Of a stretch of 64,000 nt of DNA, positions 21,589 through 52,962 are shown piece by piece. Location of the stretch: NCBI GenBank assembly GCA_022457155.1, contig JAJGOT010000059.1:1-64000 (forward strand). Reading direction: 5' to 3'. The notes beneath the pieces were generated by a model. The model ran no database searches. It saw nothing but the letters and a program-made list of their open reading frames with translations, and was not told the DNA's origin. Each line of letters begins with the position of its first letter. The stretch's first letter is position 1. A program made the translations under genes and the position numbers. This stretch comes from Cladopsammia gracilis (taxonomy: Eukaryota; Cnidaria; Anthozoa; Scleractinia; Dendrophylliidae).

Positions 21589-21934
21589 GCATCTAAATGT
21601 GTTTGTGTCTTTAATCAGCTCCCCTTCCTTTGCCAATTTTGGTACCTTTTTGGGTGTTTAGTGTTAAAATGTCTCCAGGTGTAGTTATTATGGCACCTTT
21701 TAGGGGAAAGAAAAGGTAGTGAGCTACATAATAAATTGTAACGTAATAAATCTCAGTACAAGTAGAACTTTGACAATGAAACCAACTTTATACTTACCCA
21801 ATAAATCTGTGAAAATGCTTGTTAATGTTTTCTTTTGGTATTTCTTAGGTGTTGAATGGGGACCATGTCTTTATAATTTACATGATTCTGGTATCCTTAA
21901 GGGATTCTGTTCAAACTGTCCCCATCAATTTTAC

Positions 21935-22112
21935 ATATTCTCTACTTGCACAAATCCCATAATACACCTCTTTTACCCCACAAAATTTTGCATAATCATT
22001 GTTTGCAATTTCTCCTGGGACATGAAGATGTCCCAAGGGAAATCTAAAACAATGCCTATGCAAATTTTTTCGGGGGTAGAAGCAGTGTATTATGGTATTG
22101 TGCAAGTAGAGA
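21935..22112. repeat. Inverted repeat of about 180 bp
   Basis: ATTCTCTACTTGCACAA at the left pairs with TTGTGCAAGTAGAGAAT at the right. Pairing continues inward through ATAATACAC...TACCCC and GGACAT...ATGTCC. It is likely a small foldback transposon. The frames on both strands are shadows of the palindrome. Confidence 0.75.
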
Positions 22113-22120
22113 ATAATTCA

Positions 22121-22196
22121 ACAGGGATCCCACTATACATGTACAACAGGGATCTCACTATACGTGTACAACAGGGATCTCACTATACGTGTACCT
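22121..22196 (+). repeat. 25-bp tandem repeat, three copies
   Basis: Three copies of a unit containing CAACAGGGATCTCACTATAC; the first copy differs at two positions. It ends about 30 bases before the stop codon of the minus-strand gene. Confidence 0.85.
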
Positions 22197-22226
22197 ACAT
22201 TTTACCACCCTGAATCAGTCCCAAGT

Positions 22227-23024
22227 CTAATGTTTCCATCCAGCAGCATGACCGTCCTCCATCTGTGGCTCTAAAAAACCACGGAAAGCTGATCCATCAT
22301 GGCTCCAGCGAGCGCCATAACCCTCTGCACACCTTACTTCAATCACCTTTAGATCATGTGGTAACAGGTGAATGTTAATCCATGAGGCATCCTCTAATAT
22401 TCGCATTAATACTGTGTAGGCATGCTCATTCTTAGCTTGTTCACTTCCAACACAGGCACCCCACCATTCACTGCTCACATCCCTGTGGCAGTGTTTTGAC
22501 AGGGCTCTCGCCCCGACAGTCAAATATGAATTTGGTTTATGTTTCTCGTTAAATGAGGCGATGAGGGTTGACATAGGAGGTGGAAAAATATCAACACTTC
22601 CCTGTGTGTGACGGATATTTAACATATCAAGAAGTCCCCTGATGCCAAGAAGCATAAGAACTGAAGTTAATTGTTGAGCTTTTTCGTCACCAGAAATCCC
22701 CGTCCAGGAAGTCTTGAGTGCTGCGAGTAGTGGTGAAACTTTGTCTATGATTCCTTTTCTTTCAGCAACAAAATCTCCTTCAGACAACAAACCACAATCT
22801 TCATTTTTTACTGGAAAAACTCCATTTTCCATCCATTGCAGTAACTTTTTTGAAATTTCAATATATAGGGGGAATTTTGGATAATTCCCCATCTCTGATG
22901 TCAAAGATGGAAAAGATTCTTCAGGAATCAGCAAGTCCTTACAATGCTCTTCAGATAGTATGCCAGATTTTTCCTGTTCTAAGACACTCTTCAAGACTGC
23001 ACTAAGTGATGTTATGGAGACCAT
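22227..23024 (-). CDS. Conserved-looking single-exon protein, unidentified
   Basis: An uninterrupted 265-residue frame with good coding character. The N-terminal half is mostly helical (LSAVLKSVLEQEKSG, LLMLLGIRGLLDMLN-like segments). The C-terminal third is rich in aromatic, His and Gly residues: GARALSKHCHRD, SEWWGACVG, WINIHLLPHD, GYGARW and GFLEPQMEDGH, a pattern typical of a constrained enzyme-like domain. There is no signal peptide or membrane helix, so it is probably cytosolic or nuclear. I chose ATG 23022-23024, the first in frame. It shares a roughly 100-bp intergenic region with THOC7 on the other strand. I believe I have seen similar sequences in other animals but cannot name the family; no function is claimed. 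Confidence 0.8.
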   Translation of the reverse strand: MVSITSLSAVLKSVLEQEKSGILSEEHCKDLLIPEESFPSLTSEMGNYPKFPLYIEISKKLLQWMENGVFPVKNEDCGLLSEGDFVAERKGIIDKVSPLLAALKTSWTGISGDEKAQQLTSVLMLLGIRGLLDMLNIRHTQGSVDIFPPPMSTLIASFNEKHKPNSYLTVGARALSKHCHRDVSSEWWGACVGSEQAKNEHAYTVLMRILEDASWINIHLLPHDLKVIEVRCAEGYGARWSHDGSAFRGFLEPQMEDGHAAGWKH

Positions 23025-23122
23025 GGTGATGGAGTTAGGAGACGTGTCATTACTACATATATGAAGTCAACTTCAGACTATTAGAACCCAGACTTCTCCG
23101 GTATACTTCATTCAGTTTCAAG
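23025..23122. promoter_or_regulatory. Putative bidirectional promoter between the unidentified gene and THOC7
   Basis: The two start codons face away from each other at 23024 and 23123, leaving 98 bp. The region has no TATA box. CAAGATGGCG at the THOC7 start is a YY1-like motif that often overlaps starts of housekeeping genes. Promoter function is inferred from the layout. Confidence 0.5.
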
Positions 23123-26100
23123 ATGGCGACCGATGGTGAGCGAGCCAAACCTTTTCTCTTTCGCGATCTATAACGATCAAAGGCTAATTGTGTGTTTCTT
23201 ACTTTAGATGAGATCATACGGAAGAGATTGTTGATCGATGGCGAAGGTGCAGGAGACGATCGCAGAATCACTGCACTTCTGAAGACATTTTTAAAATGGT
23301 GTAATTCAACGGAAGGAGAAGAAACCGACAGGTGAGCGCTGTTTCTCCTGATTTTCATCTTTACCTTTTCGACTCTGTGCCTTTTGTGGGTCTTATGGTG
23401 AGAAATATTTTAAAGGGAAACTTATCAGACTTCTCCGCTTAAATTCCTTTCAAAATACAGACGTACCACTGCAAAACTCTATTTCAGACAAACTGCTTGA
23501 AAACCATACCCTTCACGGAATCCAGTGGTTGCGCCCCGTAACGAGTTCGCCCTGTTATAGTTCGCCCCCTCAAGTAACCTGGGTGCTTTGTACATTGAAA
23601 TTACCACAGGTTTATATGATTCAAAGTTAAGACCCCCTGTGGTCTGATAGGTGCTTTGTACATTCAAATTACCACAGGTTTATATGATTCAAAGTTAAGA
23701 GCCCTGTGGTCTGATAGGTGCTTTGTACATTCAAATTACTACAGGTTTATATGATTCAAAGTTAAGACCCCCTGTGGTCTGATAGGTGCTTTGTACATTC
23801 AAATTACCACAGGTTTATATGATTCAAAGTTAAGAGCCCTGTGGTCTGATAGGTGCTTTGTACATTCAAATTACCACAGGTTTACAGGGTTTTCATTAAG
23901 AATTGTAGTAGCAGGAGAATAGTGTAAAGTAACAGGAGAATATGATGAAAGAGCGAATATAGCTACATATTGCCATCAAAATTTAGCTGGAGAATTCTGC
24001 GTAGTAGGCGGAGAATTCTCCGATCTCCGATGCCTAATGAACACCCTGGGTTTATATGATTCAAAGTTAAGTCCCCCTGTGGTCTGATCCCTTGCAAGTG
24101 TCCAACTTGGCTTTGTATTATTCACTTACAGGAGCCTTGACTGTATGTTTGGTCTTTTTCAGTGATGCTACATACCAGAAAATGCTTATACAGCTGGCTC
24201 AATGTGAATTTGCGATCGGAAAAACTCAAAGTGTGTTTGAGATGAACGAGCTTGAAACTGAAAACTATGAGAAGACTTACAGAGAAATAGGTGAGTACAA
24301 GTTACAGGAAATCACTCTATAGGCCAGTTTACATGGCACAACTTTGTGAGCGATTTGTAGGCTAATTAGACGATGCGATTTGTGTCGTATGTATGGTGTA
24401 AGCAGGTTGCATAAGATAGTTGTAGGCAAAAGTTCAGCCTTATGAAAGTTCAAAGTGAAAGCTAAACAAGAACCTCAAATGTTTGTTTATGGTGTGATAA
24501 CACTGCAGGATTTTGTTTGCAGATTTCAATCTAGAAATACATAAACTGGGACTCAAGGTTCAGTGGAATGGATTGACAAACTGACATCTATTATTGTGTC
24601 AAATGTTGCCTGATTTAATATATAACCCTTAACTCAGAATGGTGCCAAAAATCAAAATTCAAGAAAAATTCCAAAATTATTTCATTTTGTAAAATATTGA
24701 AAAACAAATGGTACCATGCGAAAATACTGCTAAAGAGGTTTCATTTGAATGGTCACACCATAGGATTTCGTCAACAGACTCAAAAGTTAGAACAAATGGT
24801 ACCATGCAAAAGTACTGCTGAAGAGGTTTCATTTGAATGGTCACATCATAGGATTTCGTCCACAGATTCAAAAGTTAGAACAGATGGTACCATGCAAAAG
24901 TACTGCTGAAGAGGTTTCATTTGAATGGTCACACCATAGGATTTCGCCCACAGACTTAATAGTTAAAACTACATTTCATGTCTCCATAATTGACTCTGGG
25001 AGTGAAAGACTGATTTTATTTCAGAACAGAGTATTTCTCATGCCTATCAAGAAATTGCTACTTGTAAGACTGAACTGCAACAAGCAAAAAGGATACGAAG
25101 AAATAGACAAGGTACTTTTTAGGAAAACCTCTCATATTTTCCTTTTCAAGATGTTCTTTTTACTCATTTTTCTTTACAAACAGAATAAGAAATAGTAAAC
25201 AAGGTAACATTTTTGGGTGGAGGGGAATTATCTTTTATTACTGGCTTTAGTGTACACCACACATTAATTTGCACTGTGACATATAATTTCCTCCAAAAGA
25301 ACCGGGTAACAGCTTTTTTGTCATTTTTTAAATGATTTAGATTTACCAAGGGTGAAATAAAATCCATGCTGTTTTGCCTGCATATTAAAAAATTATTCTT
25401 ATATTCTTCAGAATATGATGCTCTTGCCAAAGTAATTAGCAAGCATCCAGAAAGACAGGAAACTCTCACGTAAGTGAACCTTAATAGACAATAGGGAGGT
25501 TTAGCAAACACGAGGGCAACGCCAAGGAAAATGAAAATGTTTATCAAAGGTGATGGGTTTTCTTTGTAGCTTTATAATGTTTGTTTCTTTTAGTTTTCTA
25601 ACAAAACTGTTTTTGTCCCACAGACAAATTGAAGGACTTGACAAGGAACTTAATTCCCTGACTGAAACAAAGGAAAGTCTTTTATCCAAGGTTAGTTAAA
25701 GTGTATGCATTCAGTAAAAATATACACTACTCGAACAGATTTTTAACGTGGAACATGCCTTATTTCCAGTAAATGCGACTACTAAATGTTGAAGAGTATT
25801 GTACAACAATGTTAAAACGTTGAACGTTTTGGGAGGGTAAAGAAATAATGGATTATTGTGTTCATGTTTTTCTTTCCATTCTAGCTGGAACTTCGACAGA
25901 AACAGTTTCATCTACTTATCAACACAATTCACGAATTACAACGAATGCTAGAAGGTAAGTACAATTTATTTCTTAGATTTAATATCTCTATTAATTTTCT
26001 CCGTTTGAGACACTTCTTATGCGTTGTTGTCTTTTTAAAACTCCGTTCATTGCCAGGAACGTTCATGAAAAATGACAAATTTTGTTTTGTAGAAAAAAAC

Positions 26101-27606
26101 CGACCCGAAAAACAAACGGCAGCATAAAAACGTCAAAAAAAAAAAAAAAAAAAGTCAAAAACTAGAACACATTACGCATTCATGCCTTTCTCCTTTCGTT
26201 TACACCAACACGACGAAAACTGAGCCCTCACTGAGTCTTGGAAAATGGAAGATGAAAGCTCTGTTATCGAAACACGCATGGCGAAAAAACATCTAAAATA
26301 TCCTCTTTCAAGTACGAAAACGCACAAATGTTAACGAATGTATGAGCAACATAGTGGGGACGTCGATAGTTTTGCTATTTTAAGACCCGTTTTATACACA
26401 GGCGATTTTTTTATGCAATTTTGGTCGCGCGCAAGTTGCATCTTCAAATCGCATGTGTAAACGGGCGGCGATTTGGGCGCGATTTATCACGCGATATCGC
26501 AGAGGTTTCGAACATGATTGTTTGAAACCTGATGCAACTTGGCGGCGATTTTTGGGAAATCACAGCAAATCAAAGCAAATGTCGCACCCGAATTGTACAG
26601 GAAATCGCCGCTAGTTTACACTTGCGACAAAAGTTGCATTGGAAAGCGGGACAAAAATCGCATCAAAAATCGCATTTACAAACGGGCCTTTTGACGTGTT
26701 TTTGTTGGTTTTCTGTTTCTTGGCTTATCCAAGGCAAGATTGTCAAGGCAACCACGTGCGAAGGTCCGTAATGCACGTGCAGTTTTTTTCTGGTCTTTGA
26801 TTACGACCTTTACAATACAACTCAGAAGATGAACTCATGCCGATTTTACACTTCAAACCCCTCGCGGAACTGATTCTTAGTTTTCTTTTTTCATTCTTTC
26901 TTACTTCATTCTTTTAAAACTGGATTGTTAAATTGTTTATGGGACATGTTCAACCGTTTTAACAAACTCCGTTTGAAAAAGTTGATCAAAAACCAAACCA
27001 ACCGATAACGGTTTTTCCCCGAAATAACATAGACAACTCAACCAATGGAAAACACCGGTTCACGAGTAGAACACGATCTTATTTGCTTATTTTGTAACAT
27101 CTTCTACATGCCGCTTACTGGACTTACTGTTGAGTGCTGTAGCAAGTAAAATTTCAAACGATAGCAAAATTGTTTGTTTGAATGATTTTCGCCAGAAAAG
27201 CCCGAGTGGATTTTGTTGAAAGCGCATGAGAATTATTGACCAAACGCGAGAGCGATAGTTTCAATTCTTATCGATTGTGACGAAAGTGTGGGAAAATTTA
27301 AAACCTTTGAGATTATGTGAGAGCCAGTGAGTACGAGTGAAAGTTCAAAACAAACGAAAGCGATTGTTTAAGACTCTTGTGGATACCTTCCTTTTAATCT
27401 AAGAATTGGAGAAAATTGACCACGACAAGGTCAGAGTCTTGCGTAGTCCTGTCGCCGGCGCTCCAATTAGAAACAGTACCTCATTTTCTAGTTTGTCTGT
27501 CGGCAAAACTGACCGAGATATTATTCTCTCAACAGAAGATAAAACTGACTCTGACGAGCCATCTTCAAGCTCTGGTACTGAAGCTTCCGCCATGGATACC
27601 AGCTAG
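23123..27606 (+). CDS. THOC7: THO complex subunit 7, complete
   Basis: Subunit of the nuclear THO/TREX complex, which couples transcription and splicing to mRNA export. Eight coding exons: 23123-23135, 23208-23331, 24163-24290, 25025-25111, 25412-25469, 25624-25690, 25885-25954 and 27404-27606. They total 750 nt, 249 residues plus TAG. Diagnostic blocks are DEIIRKRLLIDGEGAGDDRR at the N-terminus, LKTFLKWCNS, QLAQCEFAIGK, ENYEKTYREI, QAKRIRRNRQEYDALAKVI and the coiled-coil LELRQKQFHLLINTIHELQ. The C-terminus has a Ser/Thr-rich tail ending in AMDTS, about 45 residues longer than human THOC7 (about 204 residues), all from the last exon. The start is the first ATG after a short leader, with GGCG context. 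A polyadenylation signal follows near 27657. Introns 2, 3 and 7 hold repeats. Confidence 0.95.
23582..23884 (+). repeat. Tandem repeat with 68/67-bp alternating units in THOC7 intron 2
   Basis: Units starting at 23582, 23650, 23717, 23785 and 23852 (last partial) contain GTGCTTTGTACATTCAAATT, ACCACAGGTTTATATGATTC and CCTGTGGTCTGATAG. Units alternate between AAGACCCCCTG (68 bp) and AAGAGCCCTG (67 bp), which implies amplification of a 135-bp dimer. A remnant lies at 24047-24089, and a related piece is at about 44615-44645. Confidence 0.92.
24627..25013 (-). mobile_element. AACCCTTTCACTCCC-type MITE with three internal units, THOC7 intron 3
   Basis: Ends resemble ACCCTTAACTCAGAATGG-like and GACTCTGGGAGTGAAAG. 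Inside are three direct copies of the unit, each with ACCATGCAAAAGTACTGCTG, AGAGGTTTCATTTGAATGGT and GGATTTCGTCCACAGA. It stops just before the acceptor of THOC7 exon 4, so its end lies next to the splice site. Confidence 0.85.
26131..26152 (+). repeat. Poly-A tract in THOC7 intron 7
   Basis: Run of about 19 A residues. The preceding sequence has no recognisable retroelement body, so origin is unclear. Confidence 0.7.
26383..26689. mobile_element. Inverted-repeat element rich in CGATTT/AAATCG
   Basis: The left end AGACCCGTTTTATACACAGG pairs with the right end TTTACAAACGGGCCT. The interior contains repeated GCGATTTT, GTTGCAT and AAAATCGC blocks that can pair with each other. About 300 bp, no coding capacity, in THOC7 intron 7. 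Its composition resembles the elements at 4401-4592 and 13998-14090. Confidence 0.65.
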
Positions 27607-30600
27607 TCAGCTTTCATTATTTCTTCTCACTATACTGTGTACATAATTCTTTGAATAATAAATGTATCGGCTTTGTCTGATAACACTTACCTTGTCCTTT
27701 AAATTCCGGATATCACAAAAACCTCACTGATCCAATAATTGTTTATTAATTGTATGTTCTACGTCAATGTGAGACAATTAAAGAATATTATGGTCTTTTT
27801 TTGGAAGCAAGGCGCGCGTGGTGTTGGGAAGAGTACCGGAAAATAAGTGGCTTGAAAGGAGTTTTTACGCATTGCAGACCTATTTTCAATCGTTCGAGGG
27901 CACCACAAGCGATGGCTAGCCCCCAAGTCAAAAATTGTAGGCGAGTCCCTCTACCTGATCACGAGGAACCCGAGGCTTTAGCTCCCCGCAACCCGGCACG
28001 TATGCTGGGCATCGCCCGTACCATTCGGAGAATCGAGTAGATAAAACAACTTCCCATAATCTCCTTAATTTACCACGCTTGTGGGAGCCAACTTATACGC
28101 ATGCGCACATTACAAATTGAGGTTTTCAATATTAAGTAACAATGCGTGTAAGAACTAGGCAATGTTCTATTGTTCCGCGACATTTCACTTTCCCCACATA
28201 AGATTGTTTAGGTGTTTCTTACTGAGAATACATCAACCTATGGACAACATGTTTTTTAAATAAAATGTACTGGAACTTTATTTTAAAGTGATGTTTCTTT
28301 TGTGCTACAAGCTTTCATCCAATCGTGAAACTCCAAAACAATGGCCAAGAAAGGCTTCTAATTTTACATGTTTCCCACATAGAATTTTGGTTGCATTAAA
28401 ACTCAGAATGGTTTTCGCTAAAAGGGAATCAATTAGTAAACTAGACAGAAATAACTGGTTAAGTTATGGTAGATTTTCACGTTTTAGCCAATGAGGTGGA
28501 CGGTTTCAACAATATCACAATTAACACCTTTCTGCATTCCTTGCCGTTAGGTTGTCTACTTCTCACTAGGACCATTACTTAAAGAGTCTATACCAACGAG
28601 AATAGTGATCCGAAATATCTGTAAATTCGTGGCTATTATTTTCTAGGGTGAATGTTCGCGATATGGGCCAAGGGAAGCGAATTTTCTCACATGTACTCCA
28701 AATACATGAAAAACAAAAATGGAAACTTTCACTTTTCGTTGTGGGTAGAATTTCACATCAATTCTGAATGCACCAGGCCATAGACAAATTCGGCTAACGC
28801 ATTGTTGTACCCAATTCAAACCTTTTGGGAATAACATACTTTGTTCACAGTATTTTCATATAATTTCCATGTCAATGCTTCATTGATATGGAATTATGAC
28901 GAACAAAGAGTTCTTATCCCTAATTGTCTATTAGGAAGCGATCGTTTATTACGACCTGGAAGGGAGGGGGGTGGTTTTTTTAAACAAGCTCCGTTTGTGG
29001 GGGGTGGTGGTATTTTCTACCTTGCACGAGAAGTGAGGGGGGTTAAATTTTAAGACATACAAAAGGTACAACGACATGGCAATCTAAAAAAAAAATAAAT
29101 GTTAAAAATATATAATATATAAAAAATAATTGAAATGAATACTCATTTCAATGAGAAAAAAGCCACTGGTGAACTATTGAACCTGGTGCGATGGCGTGAA
29201 GAAGAGAGTAATAATACTAGTAGTAGTAATAATAGAGATTACTACTACTAGTAGTAGTAATAATAGAGAGACCCTGGGAACGAGTTTGCTGGTGACCAAG
29301 ACAATATTGAACGGTCAGCGGTGACTCTACAAATTCGTGCCTAGCAAACATGGCGCTGTTCGAGGTATTGAATTTGAATAGGAGCACATCAAACCTAAAC
29401 AGCCAAAGCCAAATTGGACATCCCCGATGAGGTGGCTGTAACTTGTTACACTGAAGATGATGGGACTGAGGGCAAGGGAAGGGGAGGGGGGGGGGGGGGG
29501 TGGGTAGTTAAATTTTTCAAATTGCAATTTTAGTGGGGGGTGGGGGGTATAACTTTTGTTTGAAAGTTTATTGTGGGGTACAATTTTCATACACTAGATT
29601 TTTTAGAAAACCACCGCAGTGTCCTTAGGTGCGTTATTACAGGAGAGCGGATAAACAAGAGCAGTAGGATATTGTCAGGATATAGGTTGGAATTGCCTTG
29701 CGAGTTTAAATTTCAAGATACATTTTCATGTGACTGGCTAGAAAAAAAGTTAAAAAGGAAAACTTTGATGTACTGCGATGAAAAAAGCTTACTACAATCG
29801 AAATGACCAGTTACCCATATGTAGCTGTTCTGTTCAGACTTACACTTCGAATTCCTTTAAGATCGTTTACTTACCGCTTACGCGACGTTATTTTAGACCC
29901 TGTGGACCCCGAATAGGTGTCCGTGTCCGCCTAGGGGAGGTTAAAAATGTAGTGTTGGAGAGGATAAGTCGCCGGGACCGCGATTTGCTGTCCGCTTACG
30001 GTAGGTGTCCGTTAGTGGAGGTTCAACTGTAGCTTGAAACCTATGTTTTCCACTACAGACCGCCTGGATTCATATTTATATCGTTGTTTCTTGATGCCCG
30101 CGAGTTCGTTTAATTTGTTAAACCATTTAACTGAACAAATCGAGACTCAGCTTGCACTAAAAAATGCCCACCCCCAACCCCCACCCCGGAATATACCGTC
30201 AGTTTTTGCGCCCTTCGGCTGAGCCTGTTTACAACCCAGTAACACACAGACCACAGTGAATGGCGTCAACACTTTTCAAACTATCCTTTTTATTCGCGAA
30301 TTTATTCACAAGAGTTGAATACTCATGAACGGTTATCTGTAGGGTTGAAGGCGGCAAACAATCGACTAAACAATATTTTGGAGACAGTGTAATTCCGTGC
30401 TTCCTTACATGAAGATCACAATGACATATGATGAACAATAACACTGCGACAAGAAAACGGCTGGAGAAATTTACAAACCATTAAAGAGATCTATATACAA
30501 GGCTATATAAATAAGCTAATTCTGTTGTAACTCTGCAACGTAATAATACTCGTACTTAGTAAACTTCCAAGTCAACGAAGGCTAACGAATTCAAGATTAC

Positions 30601-31508
30601 GATGTGGTAATTGCCAATCAAATATACTGGAAATCTAAATTTCAAAATCAATGAACTCTTTAACCCCATTCCTCTTCAGCGTGTCACGGTAAGGTAATAG
30701 TTTTAGAATGGATGGTTCAAGTATTGACATATTGCCTGTAAAATGATTTTCACATCGACGAAAAAGGCAACAAACTTTTATCAAATGCAGACTTCAATCA
30801 GTTCGCATAACAAAATATTCAGGACTTAACAACACGGTCTTACAAAATCCCTTAATCACCTTAAATCTCTTTTTTCCTACTGATTTGGAAAGCAGCCGCC
30901 AGTTAGTTTTTTTGGAAAGGTGACACTTGGTTGAGCCCCCAGCGTTTTTGGACAGCGGGTTGTCAAAAAAAAGAGTCGACCATCTCGGAGTGCTCACGAG
31001 TGCCGCTACAGTTAAATCATCGGAATCTCTTCGAGGCTTTCAATGAGGTAGCCTGGGCGGCAAGCGATAGAAAGAAGAGAAAAGGGGTATTTTAAACTCT
31101 CCTGCGCGCGCGTCCAAATCCCCACCTTCTCTTCATTATCCAGCGCCTGACACGCAGGCTATCTACAAAAATTTACAAAAAAGCTATGAAATGCCACAAT
31201 ATTTTCTCTGGTATGCTCCTTTTAGACGTATTTTGGTAAATGACGAAGATTTCTTGCAAAAATTTAAGTACATTTTTTATCCAGGTCGCTCCAAAACTAG
31301 CGGATAACACGTCGTCGACAGCAATAACAAACATTTTTACAAAAAATGTTTTAGCATAAAGACGTACTCCTGCATACAGCTGAGGCATCGTATGCTGTAT
31401 TCCTGCAAAAATATTATTGTATTGATTATTTAGGCAATATTATAGTACAAAGCTAGATCGATCAGACGTCACTTCTATCAAAGATCAAATTTAAACTGTT
31501 CGTATTCA
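27607..31508. other. Gene-poor intergenic region between THOC7 and KDM5
   Basis: About 3.9 kb between the tail of THOC7 (+) and the tail of KDM5 (-). Open frames are short and none has recognisable motifs or a plausible exon structure. Visible structure: an alternating trinucleotide microsatellite at 29206-29273, G-rich tracts at about 28965-29005 and 29485-29545, a fragment of a dispersed repeat at 29918-30031 (GTAGGTGTCCGTTAGTGGAG), and a short inverted repeat with TAGCCTG and CAGGCTA ends at 31051-31162. Confidence 0.55.
29206..29273. repeat. Palindromic TAGTAG/CTACTA microsatellite
   Basis: Alternating AATAATACTAGTAGTAGTA and TTACTACTACTAGTAGTAG sequence. The ACTAGT centre makes it able to fold back. 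The unit AATAATAGAGA occurs twice. Confidence 0.85.
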
Positions 31509-52569
<21,061 letters not shown>

Positions 52570-52962
52570 TTATTCAAACCAGTACGCAGCAATGCTATGC
52601 ACTAATGGTCGATAGCCAACTACATGACATAAACCCACACCTATAAGAAGTGCCTCAGATAGAAGAGCGAGAAAAGAAGCAAGTCTGAACGAGTTTCCGC
52701 GAGGCAGGTACAGTTTCCGCGCGAGGTAGCGTGGGTTTATAGGGAAGTAAACGTCATGCTTCCTGTAGACAACGTGGACCATTGGCAAAGACAGACACAA
52801 TACCGATGAAGTCCTCAGAAGCGACACTAATTTTAGTCGTGTATAAATAAAGTAATTGTTGCCTTTTGTTGTTGTTGTCAAGTTTGGAAATGGATACGGC
52901 TGTGGTACTGCGTCAGTAGGGAATTCGCTTTCGCTATGATGAAGGACTAGCGCTCGAAGCAT
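52570..52962 (-). CDS. Small two-helix membrane protein, unidentified
   Basis: A 130-residue single-exon frame. Residues about 47-66 (LLRTSSVLCLSLPMVHVV region) and about 94-116 (ASFLALLSEALLIGVGLCHVVGY) are hydrophobic and separated by a basic, Tyr/Arg-rich loop (NPRYLARKLYLPRGN). The N-terminus is polar. This pattern suits a small mitochondrial or endoplasmic reticulum membrane protein with two helices. The frame is long for AT-rich intergenic DNA and has balanced coding composition. I do not recognise a family. A minus-strand AATAAA lies about 240 bp past the stop. Confidence 0.5.
   Translation of the reverse strand: MLRALVLHHSESEFPTDAVPQPYPFPNLTTTTKGNNYFIYTRLKLVSLLRTSSVLCLSLPMVHVVYRKHDVYFPINPRYLARKLYLPRGNSFRLASFLALLSEALLIGVGLCHVVGYRPLVHSIAAYWFE

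Larger units (their letters stand above)
20918..22226. other. Intergenic, repeats only
   Basis: Holds the upstream flank of the EEP gene and three repeats listed separately (21387-21588, 21935-22112, 22121-22196). A roughly 250-bp stretch at 21130-21380 has fragments such as LSKTKALLFGTRLKLEN and AFKTFLDRV-like sense with stops, which resembles a decayed retrotransposon reverse transcriptase tail, but it is too broken to call. Confidence 0.4.

Noticed and set aside
21719..22213. 164-residue plus-strand frame and the opposing frame
   Set aside because: Both run through a palindromic repeat and a 25-bp tandem repeat, which explain the open frames.
25164..25547. 127-residue minus-strand frame in THOC7
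   Set aside because: It is antisense to THOC7 introns and exon 5 and has no recognisable features.
27750..28040. 96-residue frame after THOC7
   Set aside because: No motif, no paired exons or signals, and composition does not stand out from the intergenic background.
28841..29060. G-tract transposon end near 28965-29041
   Set aside because: The G-rich segments lack inverted partners and flanking duplications, unlike the three accepted copies.
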